Counted from the stretch's first letter, positions 36,249-45,563 are shown. The stretch: DNA of 64,000 nucleotides from Mariprofundus sp. UBA1536 (GCA_002323245.1 DCPU01000018.1:1-64000), one strand, 5' to 3'. Translations and numbers: made by a program. The notes: generated from the letters alone by a model not told the origin.

Positions 36249-37730
36249 ATGAAGAATTCAACCTCCCTCTGGCCAGACTACGAAAGCAAAGCATTTTATG
36301 ATGAGATGTTTGACGAAAACGGCAAACCAAGGCCGCATTATCGCAAGCTCTTCGACCATTTGCTTAAGCTTAATGGCACTAATATGACAGACTTGCAGCA
36401 TGCTGCCGATCTTTCCCTGCTCAATCAGGGAGTGACGTTTACTGTGTATTCCGATGCGCGCGGCACAGAAAAGATTTTCCCCTTCGATTTGATGCCTCGC
36501 ATGATTACTGCCGATGAATGGACGATGCTTGAAGCGGGTATTCAGCAACGCTTGAAAGCCATGAACATGTTTTTGTATGATATTTACCATGAGCAAAAGA
36601 TTCTTATTGATCAAATCATCCCTACCGACTTGGTGGTCAATTCCCCATATTTCTGCCGCGAAATGATGCATGTGGATGTGCCGGGTGATGTGTATGTGCA
36701 TATCAGTGGTATTGACTTGATTCGTGATGGGGAAGGTGTCTTCCGCGTCTTAGAAGATAACTTACGTTCACCATCTGGTGTGTCGTATGTGGTGGAAAAT
36801 CGCTGGGTGATGGCGCGGGTGATGCCCGAATTGTTGCAGCAGTATCGTATTCGCGCTGTGGATCATTACCCGCAGATGCTCTTTGATGCGCTAGCATCGT
36901 TATCCCCAGCTGAAAATCCAACCATCGCCGTGCTCACACCGGGCACTTACAATTCGGCTTATTTCGAACATGCATTTTTAGCTAATCAGATGGGTGCTGA
37001 GCTTGTTGAGGGTTCGGATTTGCTTGTGGATAATGATGTGCTTTACATGAAAACCACTGAAGGTCTGGTGCGCGTGGATGTGCTCTATCGCCGTGTGGAT
37101 GATGATTATCTTGATCCACTTACCTTTCGAGCTGATTCTGCATTGGGTATCACTGGCATTATGCATGCTTATCGGGCGGGCAATTTGGTGCTTGCGAATG
37201 CGCCTGGTACTGGTGTGGCTGACGATAAAGCTACGTATGCCTACACCCCCGATATTATCCGCTACTATTTAAACGAAGAGCCGATGATTCCCATTGTGCC
37301 GACATATTTGTGCAGGCGGCCTGATGAGCTGACTTATGTGCTTGAAAATCTTGAAAACCTGGTGGTTAAACCCACCGACGCTTCGGGCGGTTATGGTATG
37401 TTGGTGGGCACCCAATCCACGCCTGAGAAAATTGCAGAGTTTCGGAAATTGCTGGCAGCAAATCCGGAGCATTATATTGCTCAGCCTGTGCAAAAGCTTT
37501 CCACGCACCCAACCCTGGTTGAAGAAGATAACAGTAAAATTTTGCAACCAAGGCATGTGGACTTACGCCCTTATGCTGTGTGTGGTGCTGAAGGGAAAAC
37601 CGAAGTGTTGCCTGGCGGCTTAACTCGTGTTGCGCTGGCTAAGGGTCAATTGGTGGTGAATTCATCGCAAGGCGGCGGCAGTAAAGATACTTGGGTACTT
37701 TATCCAGGCGAAGGAGAAAGTAATGCTTAG
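36249..37730 (+). CDS. Circularly permuted ATP-grasp type 2 protein (DUF404/DUF407)
   Basis: 493 residues from ATG 36249 (GGAAGAA upstream); an in-frame ATG at 36081 would overlap the divergent gene and adds unrelated residues. Family signatures: YDEMFDENGKPRPHYRKL, GVTFTVYSDARGTEKIFPFD, RVLEDNLRSPSGVSYVVENR, DDDYLDPLTFR, LVVKPTDASGGYGM and LRPYAVCGAEGKTEVLPGGL then the STRVAL-like LTRVALAKG. These proteins are predicted amide ligases. The operon with alpha-E and transglutaminase genes is widespread in Proteobacteria and Actinobacteria and predicted to make an unknown peptide. Its last 8 bases overlap the next gene. Confidence 0.95.
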   Translation: MKNSTSLWPDYESKAFYDEMFDENGKPRPHYRKLFDHLLKLNGTNMTDLQHAADLSLLNQGVTFTVYSDARGTEKIFPFDLMPRMITADEWTMLEAGIQQRLKAMNMFLYDIYHEQKILIDQIIPTDLVVNSPYFCREMMHVDVPGDVYVHISGIDLIRDGEGVFRVLEDNLRSPSGVSYVVENRWVMARVMPELLQQYRIRAVDHYPQMLFDALASLSPAENPTIAVLTPGTYNSAYFEHAFLANQMGAELVEGSDLLVDNDVLYMKTTEGLVRVDVLYRRVDDDYLDPLTFRADSALGITGIMHAYRAGNLVLANAPGTGVADDKATYAYTPDIIRYYLNEEPMIPIVPTYLCRRPDELTYVLENLENLVVKPTDASGGYGMLVGTQSTPEKIAEFRKLLAANPEHYIAQPVQKLSTHPTLVEEDNSKILQPRHVDLRPYAVCGAEGKTEVLPGGLTRVALAKGQLVVNSSQGGGSKDTWVLYPGEGESNA

Positions 37731-38757
37731 TCGTATCGCAAGGGGCATGTACGAGCTGGGTCGCCGCGTTGAGAGCGCTGAGAATGTGGCTCGAATTTTG
37801 GATGTGAATCATCGTATGAGTTTGGAGCTAGATTATTTCTCGGATTTGGATGTGTGGTCGCCCATGTTGGCTATCACTGATTCGAGAAAACTGTTTGATT
37901 CGCTGTATGATGAAGTGAATGAAGCCAATGTTTATGACTTCTTATTACTCTCTGAAGATAATCCCAATTCGGTGTTGGTAAACTTGCGCCAAGGCCGTGA
38001 ATATGCACGGACCATGCGCGAGCGTATCAGTGAAGAGATGTGGGAACATCTCAATCGTATGCATTTGGAGATGCAAGAGATGGAGCTCAAAGAGGTGCTG
38101 CGTAAGGGTAGTTATTATTTCAACCAACGTATCCAGGCCTTTTGTAATGCTTTTCATGGTTTTGCAGACAACACCATGGTGCATGGTGAAGCCTGGCAGT
38201 TCTTACGTTTGGGCCGCAATATGGAGCGCGCCGCGATGACAGCCCGCATTTTGGCCATCAAATATCATATTCTACTTCCCGATAGTCATGAGGTGGGCCG
38301 CCCTCTGGATTTGCACCAGTGGCAAGCTCTGCTTCGCTCAGTATCGGGTTATGAAGCATACCGCCGCCTGTATCGGGCGCGTATTGCCCCAGCGCAAGTG
38401 GTGAACTTGATGTTGTTTGACCCACGCTTTCCTCGCTCACTCCGTTTTTGCATTACCCAAACCCGCGATTGCTTACGCGGTATAGGCAGGCATACCGAAG
38501 CCCAGCGTAATGCTTTTGCGTTGGTGGCGAATTTCCTTGAGGAATTGGAGGGGGATCACGGTAGCAGGGTGCTTGAAGAGGGCCTGAAACAAAATATGGA
38601 ACATATCGATTTGCAATGCCGTAAAATCCAGCAGCAGTTGTTTGAAAGTTATCTTGATCCGATGATCATTCTTGATGCATTTGGTCGTAATATGGCCTTG
38701 GGTATGCAAGCGCAACAACAGCAACAAGACCATCAACACAAGGCGGTGAGTGCATGA
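37723..38757 (+). CDS. Alpha-E domain protein (DUF403)
   Basis: 344 residues; AAGGAGAAAG provides the ribosome site, and the start lies 8 bases inside the previous gene. All-helical: MLSRIARGMYELGRRVESAENVARILDVNHRM, then VHGEAWQFLRLGRNMERAAMTARIL. The repeated glutamates (for example RxxExAENxAR) define the family. The alpha-E domain is found only with circularly permuted ATP-grasp and transglutaminase partners, sometimes fused, and is probably a complex partner or cofactor of the ligase. Its stop overlaps the transglutaminase start (ATGA). Confidence 0.95.
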   Translation: MLSRIARGMYELGRRVESAENVARILDVNHRMSLELDYFSDLDVWSPMLAITDSRKLFDSLYDEVNEANVYDFLLLSEDNPNSVLVNLRQGREYARTMRERISEEMWEHLNRMHLEMQEMELKEVLRKGSYYFNQRIQAFCNAFHGFADNTMVHGEAWQFLRLGRNMERAAMTARILAIKYHILLPDSHEVGRPLDLHQWQALLRSVSGYEAYRRLYRARIAPAQVVNLMLFDPRFPRSLRFCITQTRDCLRGIGRHTEAQRNAFALVANFLEELEGDHGSRVLEEGLKQNMEHIDLQCRKIQQQLFESYLDPMIILDAFGRNMALGMQAQQQQQDHQHKAVSA

Positions 38758-39635
38758 TTCATACGCCAGTAGATAAGGGATTGCATGCAACATTGGCTGT
38801 GCGCCATTTGACGCGCTTTGAATACTCTGAGCCTGTGGCTATGGGTTTTTCAGAAGTGCGCATGATGCCCACAGATACACCTTTGCAAGATGTGGAAAGT
38901 GCGAAACTTATTGTGTCGCCAGATTGTAAGGTCGGCCACCATATCGATTACTTTGGCAATCATGTGCACCATTTTAATGTGCTTGCTCCGCATAGGCACA
39001 TTGAAGTTGTTTCTGAAGCTGTGGTGCGCACTTCGCACAAAATTTCAGGCGGCGTAGTTGCGCCAGACCCACGCCCGTCAGTGCAGCGACATGCTGAATT
39101 CTTGCATTGGTCAAAAGCTGTGCCGAAGCTGGATGAATATGCCTCAATTACCCATAAGGTTGATCAACGTTTGAGCCCGAAAGAGTTTGAGGAAAGTTTG
39201 GTTGAGCTTGCTGCTTATTTCTTCCGTAATTTCCGCTATGACCCCGATGTGACCCATGTGCACTCCACCGCCGAAGCCTTGTTTACCCATGGCGGCGGTG
39301 TTTGTCAGGATTTGGCGCATGCCATGATTGGTGTACTGCGATTGGCGGGCATTCCTGCGCGTTATGTTAGTGGTTATATCTACGATGCACCTGCTGAAAG
39401 TGATGGGGGTGAGCATTTGCGCGGCGCTGCTGCCACGCATGCCTGGGTGCAAGTGTGGCACCCTGAAGCGAGCTGGTGCGGCATCGACCCCACCAACGAT
39501 AAGCTTGTGGATTGGCAATATATTCGCACAGCTATTGGTCGTGATTATTACGATGTGACGCCAGTTAAAGGAATTTTCCGCGGCAATGTTGAGCAAAAAC
39601 TCACAGTAGAAGTTGAAGTCACCCGACTAGCTTAG
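38754..39635 (+). CDS. Transglutaminase-like cysteine protease family protein
   Basis: 293 residues. The N-terminal beta domain (LAVRHLTRFEYSEPV) is typical of bacterial transglutaminases. The triad is Cys184 (GGGVCQDLAH), His229 (AATHAWVQVW) and Asp245 (GIDPTND). No signal peptide is present. Such enzymes cleave or transfer acyl groups on peptides; in this operon it is expected to hydrolyse or cross-link the product of the ATP-grasp ligase. It starts with an ATGA overlap and ends 23 bases before the 18-bp inverted repeat. Confidence 0.94.
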   Translation: MIHTPVDKGLHATLAVRHLTRFEYSEPVAMGFSEVRMMPTDTPLQDVESAKLIVSPDCKVGHHIDYFGNHVHHFNVLAPHRHIEVVSEAVVRTSHKISGGVVAPDPRPSVQRHAEFLHWSKAVPKLDEYASITHKVDQRLSPKEFEESLVELAAYFFRNFRYDPDVTHVHSTAEALFTHGGGVCQDLAHAMIGVLRLAGIPARYVSGYIYDAPAESDGGEHLRGAAATHAWVQVWHPEASWCGIDPTNDKLVDWQYIRTAIGRDYYDVTPVKGIFRGNVEQKLTVEVEVTRLA

Positions 39636-39658
39636 AAAAGCCATTTGTTGCTGATTTG

Positions 39659-39701
39659 CCTCTGGTTATACCTTTTATTGACAAAAAGGTATAACCAGAG
39701 G
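39659..39701 (+). promoter_or_regulatory. 18-bp perfect inverted repeat overlapping a ribosome site
   Basis: Arms of 18 bases (39659-39676 and 39684-39701) are exactly complementary around the 7-base loop ATTGACA. The last three bases of the right arm are the AGG of the AGGAG site (39699-39703) for the gene starting at 39713. In RNA the hairpin would hide part of that site, or could protect the 3' end of the upstream transglutaminase operon. No T-tract follows, so it is not a normal terminator. Confidence 0.8.
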
Positions 39702-39712
39702 AGTTTGCTTCC

Positions 39713-40654
39713 ATGCGTTATTGGGATAAAACAACTCGAGTCATCTACAGCGACCTTATGGATCAGCTCAAGGCTAATCTGTTCCAACCTTCCTCGGGCT
39801 CAATAAGTTTGGTGCATCCCAAAGGAAAACCCTATTTGCAGCATCGCATTTCCTATGAAGGCGAGCGTTTAACATTTTCACTCGATAGTGAGTTCGCATC
39901 ATTAGATTTCAAAGCACGTGCAAAGCTCTGTTCAGTGCTTACGGTTTCAGGCTGTAATTCACCCAATCGCACCAGCAGTAAGACCATGGAACTGCTTGAT
40001 GCGATGGGCTGCTTTGCAAAGCAACAATGCGTGTTAATTGGCTCGCATGCATTTAGTGCGATTGGTAATTCGCTCGGTGTGACTTGGGGTGCAGGTACAA
40101 CAGAAACAAAAGATATTGATGTGGGACGCATGGTGAAGTTGTCGGGAAGCCCCTCCATTTGTATCACACCAACTCTGCTCAAAGCAGGATTTAGGGAAAT
40201 TCCGCAGCTTAATCGTAAGTTTCCGCCTACCAACTTTGTGCACAAAAATGGCATGAAGATTGATTTTCTAACACCGCTTATCGGCAAGCCCGATGCTAAA
40301 CCTATGTTGTTGCGAGGCACTGATGTGTTTGCTGAACCACTAAGGTTTCTTGATTACCTGATTAAAGACCCTCAGCAAGCTGCTGTGATTACCCGCAATG
40401 GCGTCTTGGTGTTGGTGCCACAGCCTGCGCGATACGCCCTGCATAAATGTATCATCTATCAATATCGCCGCGATACCGATAAAAAAGAGAAAGACTTGCT
40501 GCAAGCGGAGTCGATATTGACGGTGCTGGAAGACAGTATGCCGCATTTGATCTCACAAGCCTGGGTTGATTTGCCTTGGCAAGATAAAGCCTTAGTTGGT
40601 ATCTCTGAATTTAAAAATGCCGAATTAAAAGAACGGCTGCGTGAATTGTTATAA
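39713..40654 (+). CDS. GSU2403-family nucleotidyltransferase-like protein
   Basis: 313 residues; AGGAG lies 9 bases upstream, partly inside the inverted repeat. Matches the GSU2403-type nucleotidyltransferase fold family (NTP_transf_8): CVLIGSHAFSAIGNSLGVTWG, then TKDIDVGRM as the likely paired acidic metal site, and KIDFLTPLIG. The C-terminal half is helical with ARYALHKCIIYQYR. Function is unknown; related folds appear in toxin-antitoxin and defence genes, but there is no partner gene here. It overlaps the convergent SDR gene by 6 bases at the 3' ends. Confidence 0.8.
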   Translation: MRYWDKTTRVIYSDLMDQLKANLFQPSSGSISLVHPKGKPYLQHRISYEGERLTFSLDSEFASLDFKARAKLCSVLTVSGCNSPNRTSSKTMELLDAMGCFAKQQCVLIGSHAFSAIGNSLGVTWGAGTTETKDIDVGRMVKLSGSPSICITPTLLKAGFREIPQLNRKFPPTNFVHKNGMKIDFLTPLIGKPDAKPMLLRGTDVFAEPLRFLDYLIKDPQQAAVITRNGVLVLVPQPARYALHKCIIYQYRRDTDKKEKDLLQAESILTVLEDSMPHLISQAWVDLPWQDKALVGISEFKNAELKERLRELL

Positions 40655-41347
40655 GATTTTAAAATCTTGGGCGTGGTAAATGATGCCAGACGTCGTGAAG
40701 TCGTCGAGCAGCGCAGGCACGATAGCGCCGGGCAGCACGGTATCGACTTCAAAATCAGCGAACTCACCACCCAAATCCGTTTTTAGCCAGCCAGGGTCTA
40801 GGGCATTGACCAGTACATTGGTGCTCCTTAATTGCGCAGCAAGGTCTTGGGTGTATTTGTCCACGGCTGCTTTGGAGACACTGTAGGGGGAAAGTTGCGG
40901 TGTATCTTTGATGCCAGAAGATAAGTTGACCACACGGCCCCAGCCGCGTTGGCGCATGGCTGGAATAAAAGCATTGCACATACGCACCATCGAAAAAACA
41001 TTCACTTCAAACACACGATGCCATTCGGAAGTGTTGATATTAAAAACATTGTCATCCCAAGTGCTCATCACTGCAGCATTGTTATATAAGATATCGATGT
41101 GGCCTATGTCTTGGATGATTTTTTGGGTGAAAGCTTCCTCTTCAGCGATGTTGCCCAGTTCACCAGCAACCGCCAGCGTTTGAACAGGATACGAGCTAAG
41201 CAATGCAAGCGTAGTTTGGGTGTGCTCTAGCGTACTGGCGTGAACAACGATGTTGCAGCCCTCTGCGGCAAGGCCCAGGGCGATTTGCTGGCCTATGCCT
41301 CTGCTTGAGCCAGTAATCAGCGCCCATTTGTTTTGTAGCTTATTCAT
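40649..41347 (-). CDS. Short-chain dehydrogenase/reductase (SDR)
   Basis: 232 residues; the start follows AAGGAGA. Classical SDR motifs: NAD(P)-binding TGSSRGIG near residue 13, NNAA, the catalytic Ser in NLSSG and YSVSK with the Tyr/Lys pair. After YSVSK the sequence VNALDPGWLKTDLGG is the usual PG motif. It is an NAD(P)-dependent oxidoreductase with unknown substrate. It stands alone between the nucleotidyltransferase (convergent) and clpB (divergent). Confidence 0.92.
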   Translation of the reverse strand: MNKLQNKWALITGSSRGIGQQIALGLAAEGCNIVVHASTLEHTQTTLALLSSYPVQTLAVAGELGNIAEEEAFTQKIIQDIGHIDILYNNAAVMSTWDDNVFNINTSEWHRVFEVNVFSMVRMCNAFIPAMRQRGWGRVVNLSSGIKDTPQLSPYSVSKAAVDKYTQDLAAQLRSTNVLVNALDPGWLKTDLGGEFADFEVDTVLPGAIVPALLDDFTTSGIIYHAQDFKIL

Positions 41348-41450
41348 GAGGGTCTTCTCCTTTTTATTTCAATGCTGAGATGGAGTGAACATCTATCTCA
41401 TCCAATTTCGCGTCAATACTCAAAAGTCATCAGCTTAGTTAGCCTCACCT

Positions 41451-41479
41451 TGAAAAGGCAATTTTGCGACCCTATTAGG
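41451..41479 (+). promoter_or_regulatory. Sigma-32 (heat-shock) promoter of clpB
   Basis: CTTGAAA (41451-41457), 14-base spacer, CCCTATTA (41472-41479). This is close to the RpoH consensus CTTGAAA-N(13-14)-CCCCATnT, 41 bases before the clpB start. Confidence 0.85.
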
Positions 41480-41520
41480 TAAGGGAGAAAATTTTCGCAT
41501 CACCAAGAGGTAAAAAAATA

Positions 41521-44100
41521 ATGGATATGAATCGTTTTACACAAAAAGTCGCTGAGGGCATGCAGGCTGCCCAAAGTTTGGCTGTTCGGCTCTCGCATCA
41601 GGAGGTGGATACCCCACATCTTTTGTATGAGTTGCTCGCCCAAGAGCGCGGACTTGCCACGCAAATTTTAAACAAAGCCAATATTGCTGTGGATGCACTC
41701 AAAATTCATGTGCAGCAGTTGTTGGGTAAGAAAACCAAGGTTACGGGTAGCACCGAAGCTGGCAAAGTGTATGTCACCCAAGGCCTGAATCAGGTGTTGG
41801 TGCATGCCCAAGATAAAATGCAAGCCATGGGCGATAGTTATTTATCCGTGGAGCATGTGCTGTGGGCAATCATTGATGAACAAACCAGTGATTCAGCCAA
41901 AGCGTTAATTAATGCTGGCCTTGATAAGAAAACCTTTGATACCGCTGTGGCGGCTGTGCGCGGTAATCAGAAAGTGACTTCCGATAGCCCTGAATCGCAA
42001 TACGAGGCTTTAGAAAAATACGGCACCGATTTGGTGGAAATGGCGCGCGCTGGCAAGCTCGATCCCGTGATTGGTCGCGACAGCGAAATTCGTTCGGTGA
42101 TTCGCATTTTATCGCGTAAAACCAAAAATAATCCTGTGCTAATTGGTGAGCCTGGCGTGGGTAAAACGGCTATCGCTGAAGGATTGGCGCAACGTATTGT
42201 ATCTGGTGATGTGCCTGAGGGTTTGAAACAAAAAACCATTTTTTCATTGGATTTAACCGCGCTGATGGCGGGCGCCAAATATCGCGGTGAATTTGAAGAG
42301 CGCCTCAAAGCTGTGCTCAATGAAATCAAAGCATCTGAGGGCAAAATCATTCTCTTTATTGATGAATTGCACACCATTGTTGGTGCGGGTAAAACCGAAG
42401 GCTCCGCTGATGCTGGCAACATGCTTAAACCCATGCTGGCACGTGGGGAATTGCATTGTATTGGCGCGACTACGCTCAATGAACATCGATTGTATATTGA
42501 AAAAGATGCTGCACTTGAGCGTAGATTCCAGCCTGTGATGGTGCAAGCGCCTAGCGTGGAAGATACGATTTCTATTCTGCGCGGCTTGCGCGAGCGCTTT
42601 GAATTGCATCATGGGGTGCGCATTCAAGATGCGGCGATGGTGGCAGCTGCAACCATGTCCGACCGTTATATTTCAGATCGTTTCTTGCCCGATAAGGCTA
42701 TTGATTTGATTGATGAGGCATGTGCATCGATTCGTACTGAAATTGATTCGGTGCCAGCGGAACTTGATGAAGTAACGCGTAAAGCCATGCGCCTTGAAAT
42801 CGAAGAAACAGCCCTGAAAAAAGAAAAAGATGCAGCCAGTGTGGAGCGCCTCAAAACGCTGCGTAAAGAGCTTGCCGACCTTAAAGCACAGCGCGATACC
42901 ATGCGCTCGCAATGGGAAGGCGAGAAACAATCCTTGGGCAAAGTGCAAGCTGTGCGTGAACAAATTGATAAAGCGCGTTTGCAAATTAATGAAGCAGAGC
43001 GCAATTACCAATTGGAAAAAGTGGCTGAACTTCGCTACGGCGTATTGCCAAAACTAGAAAAAGAATTGGCAGAGCTAGAAGCAGTGGAAGATGCCAATAC
43101 GGGTGGTTTGCTGCAAGAGGAAGTGACCGAAGATGAAATCGCGCAAGTGGTGGCGCGTTGGACGAATATTCCTGTCACCCGTTTGCTTGAGGGTGAGCGC
43201 GAGAAAATCTTGCGTCTAGAGTCGGTGTTGCATGAACGTGTGATTGGTCAGGATGAGGCTGTCAAAGCTGTATCTGATGCTATTCTGCGTGCCAAAGCCG
43301 GCATTCAAGACCCAAATCGACCCATGGGTTCGTTTATCTTCTTGGGTCCCACTGGTGTGGGTAAAACCGAGCTTGCGCGAACGCTTGCCAATGCCTTGTT
43401 TGATAGCGAAGAACATATGATTCGCTTGGATATGTCTGAATACATGGAGAAACACAGTGTGTCGCGCCTTGTTGGTGCGCCTCCAGGTTATGTGGGTTTT
43501 GAGCAGGGCGGTCAGCTCACTGAAGCTGTGCGCCGTCAGCCTTATGCTGTGTTGCTCTTTGATGAGATTGAGAAAGCGCATCCTGATGTATTCAATCTTT
43601 TACTACAGCTGCTCGATGATGGTCGATTGACTGACTCCCATGGTCGCACTGTGGATTTCCGCAATACCATTGTGTTGATGACCAGCAACTTGGGCAGTGA
43701 TGAAATGATGGAAGGCATCACGCCAGAAGTGGAAGCAAGGGTGAAACAACGCTTGCAACAGCATTTCCGCCCGGAATTTCTCAACCGTGTCGATGACATC
43801 GTGTTGTTTGCAGCATTGAGCCAAGGCAACTTGATTCACATCGTGGAATTGATGGTGGCGACCTTGCAAAAACGCCTGAAATTGCAGGGTTATATGCTTA
43901 ATATCAGTGATGAAGCAAAGGTCTGGCTGGCCAAAGAGGGATATGATCCTGTTTTTGGTGCGCGTCCACTCAAACGCTTTATTCAGCATGAGATTGAAAC
44001 GCCGTTGGCGCGATTCCTCATTGCTGGTGGGGCTGTGGCTGGTGATACCATCTATGTGGGATACGATGAGGATCAGGGTTTGGCCATTAGCAAAGTGTAA
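41521..44100 (+). CDS. clpB: ATP-dependent disaggregase ClpB
   Basis: 859 residues, the standard ClpB length; AAGAGG precedes the ATG. Order: N domain (double Clp-N, 1-145), AAA-1 with Walker A GEPGVGKT and Walker B ILFIDELHT (160-400), the coiled-coil M domain (about 405-525), AAA-2 with GPTGVGKTE, LLFDEIEKAH (about 600-760) and a C-terminal D2-small domain. ClpB with DnaK/J/GrpE pulls proteins from aggregates. A sigma-32 promoter sits just upstream and a strong terminator follows, so it is a single-gene heat-shock unit. Confidence 0.98.
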   Translation: MDMNRFTQKVAEGMQAAQSLAVRLSHQEVDTPHLLYELLAQERGLATQILNKANIAVDALKIHVQQLLGKKTKVTGSTEAGKVYVTQGLNQVLVHAQDKMQAMGDSYLSVEHVLWAIIDEQTSDSAKALINAGLDKKTFDTAVAAVRGNQKVTSDSPESQYEALEKYGTDLVEMARAGKLDPVIGRDSEIRSVIRILSRKTKNNPVLIGEPGVGKTAIAEGLAQRIVSGDVPEGLKQKTIFSLDLTALMAGAKYRGEFEERLKAVLNEIKASEGKIILFIDELHTIVGAGKTEGSADAGNMLKPMLARGELHCIGATTLNEHRLYIEKDAALERRFQPVMVQAPSVEDTISILRGLRERFELHHGVRIQDAAMVAAATMSDRYISDRFLPDKAIDLIDEACASIRTEIDSVPAELDEVTRKAMRLEIEETALKKEKDAASVERLKTLRKELADLKAQRDTMRSQWEGEKQSLGKVQAVREQIDKARLQINEAERNYQLEKVAELRYGVLPKLEKELAELEAVEDANTGGLLQEEVTEDEIAQVVARWTNIPVTRLLEGEREKILRLESVLHERVIGQDEAVKAVSDAILRAKAGIQDPNRPMGSFIFLGPTGVGKTELARTLANALFDSEEHMIRLDMSEYMEKHSVSRLVGAPPGYVGFEQGGQLTEAVRRQPYAVLLFDEIEKAHPDVFNLLLQLLDDGRLTDSHGRTVDFRNTIVLMTSNLGSDEMMEGITPEVEARVKQRLQQHFRPEFLNRVDDIVLFAALSQGNLIHIVELMVATLQKRLKLQGYMLNISDEAKVWLAKEGYDPVFGARPLKRFIQHEIETPLARFLIAGGAVAGDTIYVGYDEDQGLAISKV

Positions 44101-44120
44101 AAGGTAAGCGTGAAAAGAAG

Positions 44121-44156
44121 CGGAGCTGTAGACTAAGGGCTGCAGCTTCGTTTTTT
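44121..44156 (+). terminator. Intrinsic terminator of clpB
   Basis: An 11-bp stem CGGAGCTGTAG / CTGCAGCTTCG (two G-U pairs) ends in TTTTTT, 20 bases after the clpB stop. Confidence 0.85.
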
Positions 44157-44176
44157 ATACGTGTATGTTTTTTATC

Positions 44177-44602
44177 TTAGTGTGATTGAACATCGTCAGC
44201 GAGTAGCAATACTTCATCTTTCAGGTGCTCAATGCCAAGAAAAGCGATAGCCAGATTGATATCCCGGAACACTTGTGAATCCTCGCGAATGTCTGATGCA
44301 ATGGCGGCATATACACGCGCTAAAGCATAAACCATATCGGATATGGCGACGATGGCACCTTTACCTCCTATTGCTCTGGACTGTCCGCGTTCCATGCTGG
44401 CAGCCACCATCAGATTTTCGGAGTTAAGCTCTGAAGTGTCTGTTAAATATCTGCAATCTGCGAGCTCCATGAGCCCAGTTACTTTAGCATTTTCTTTATT
44501 CATGGCGATAACATGCGCATTAATTTCGGCATTGGTCAATTTGCCGTAAATCATTGTGAGCACGAAATTATCCTCTCGAAAATACACACGTTTTATAGCC
44601 AT
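44177..44602 (-). CDS. SpoIIAA/STAS-like protein
   Basis: 141 residues from ATG 44602 (MAIKRVYF), chosen because GAGGG lies 5 bases upstream; an ATG at 44620 is also in frame. The alpha/beta pattern (LTMIYGKLTNAEINAHVIAMN, GLMELADCRYLTD, RVYAAIASDIREDSQVFRDI) resembles the SpoIIAA-like/STAS group often found in marine Proteobacteria. No phosphorylatable Ser region can be assigned confidently. Function is unknown; it is convergent with clpB and follows no operon. Confidence 0.65.
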   Translation of the reverse strand: MAIKRVYFREDNFVLTMIYGKLTNAEINAHVIAMNKENAKVTGLMELADCRYLTDTSELNSENLMVAASMERGQSRAIGGKGAIVAISDMVYALARVYAAIASDIREDSQVFRDINLAIAFLGIEHLKDEVLLLADDVQSH

Positions 44603-44684
44603 AAAACCCTCATGGGACAAACTTGATAAAGCTTAAAGAAGGTTAGCAAAAATAATGCCGACTTCTTTGACAAACATATGTCGC

Positions 44685-45563
44685 TTAAGTTTCTTCCTGG
44701 CTGGCTTTATGCAAACGCTTGAGCGCTGCTACTTCTTTGGAGGTAAGATTCCTCCAGCTACCGATGGGCATGCCTTCTTCGAGTTTGATAGGGCCATAGC
44801 GCAAACGAATCAAGCGACGTACCAGATGGCCAACGGCATCAAGCGTGCGGCGAATTTCACGCCAGCGACCACGTTTGATGGTCACGGTAATCCAGCTGTG
44901 GCCGCCTTCGGTGTCTACTGACATTTCCCAAGGGTCGCTTTTTTCGCCGCGACCCAAATCGATGCCTCCATTGCGCAATTGTTCCATGCTTTCCATGCTC
45001 AGTGAGCCTGTGATTTTGACTTTGTATTTACGCTCAATTTTCGCCTGGGGGTCAATCAGGGTTTGCGCCATTGCGCCATTGCTGGTGAGCAGAAGCAGGC
45101 CTTCACTATCCATATCCAGGCGGCCAACGGATTGTACATTGGCTGGAATATCCAGATGCTGATAAATCAAAGGGCGCCCTTTGTCATCGCGGCGTGAGCA
45201 CAATAAACCACGTGGTTTGTTATAGAGGATATAAATTTGTTCTTCGTTGGCAGCGACGGGTTTGTTGTCTACAAGTACCAAATCATTGGGTTGGACACGG
45301 GTGCCGAGCTGGGAAATGACTTCGCCGTTGATTTGCACGCGGCCATGAGCGACGAGCTTGTCAGCTTCGCGTCTGGAGCAGATGCCGCATTGGGCAAGGT
45401 AGCGATTAATGCGTTCGCCCGTTTGCTTTGTTTCAGTCTGTTTTATTTCAGACTGTTTAACGCCAGTTTGCTTCTCGCCTGGTTCTTTTGCACCAGCTTG
45501 TTTTTTGGCGGTTTGTTTTGCGGCGGCTCTTTTGGGAGCCTTTCGTTCAGGTTTGTTTGTCAT
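44685..45563 (-). CDS. rluB: 23S rRNA pseudouridine synthase RluB-type
   Basis: 292 residues; GGGGA precedes the start. A Lys/Gln/Thr-rich N-terminal tail (about 1-48, with KQTG-like repeats) is followed by an S4 domain (RINRYLAQCGICSRREADKLV, 50-110) and the pseudouridine synthase domain with catalytic Asp in GRLDMDSEGLLLLT and the RluB/RsuA ending GRWREIRRTLDAVGHLVRRLIRLRYGPI. RluB modifies U2605 of 23S rRNA; RluE/F and RsuA relatives are similar, but the long basic tail and LRYGP favour RluB. It is 60 bases downstream of trpS on the same strand. Confidence 0.9.
   Translation of the reverse strand: MTNKPERKAPKRAAAKQTAKKQAGAKEPGEKQTGVKQSEIKQTETKQTGERINRYLAQCGICSRREADKLVAHGRVQINGEVISQLGTRVQPNDLVLVDNKPVAANEEQIYILYNKPRGLLCSRRDDKGRPLIYQHLDIPANVQSVGRLDMDSEGLLLLTSNGAMAQTLIDPQAKIERKYKVKITGSLSMESMEQLRNGGIDLGRGEKSDPWEMSVDTEGGHSWITVTIKRGRWREIRRTLDAVGHLVRRLIRLRYGPIKLEEGMPIGSWRNLTSKEVAALKRLHKASQEET

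Noticed and set aside
39659..39701. Inverted repeat as an intrinsic terminator
   Set aside because: No T-tract follows either arm and the right arm runs into the next ribosome site, so a control role fits better.
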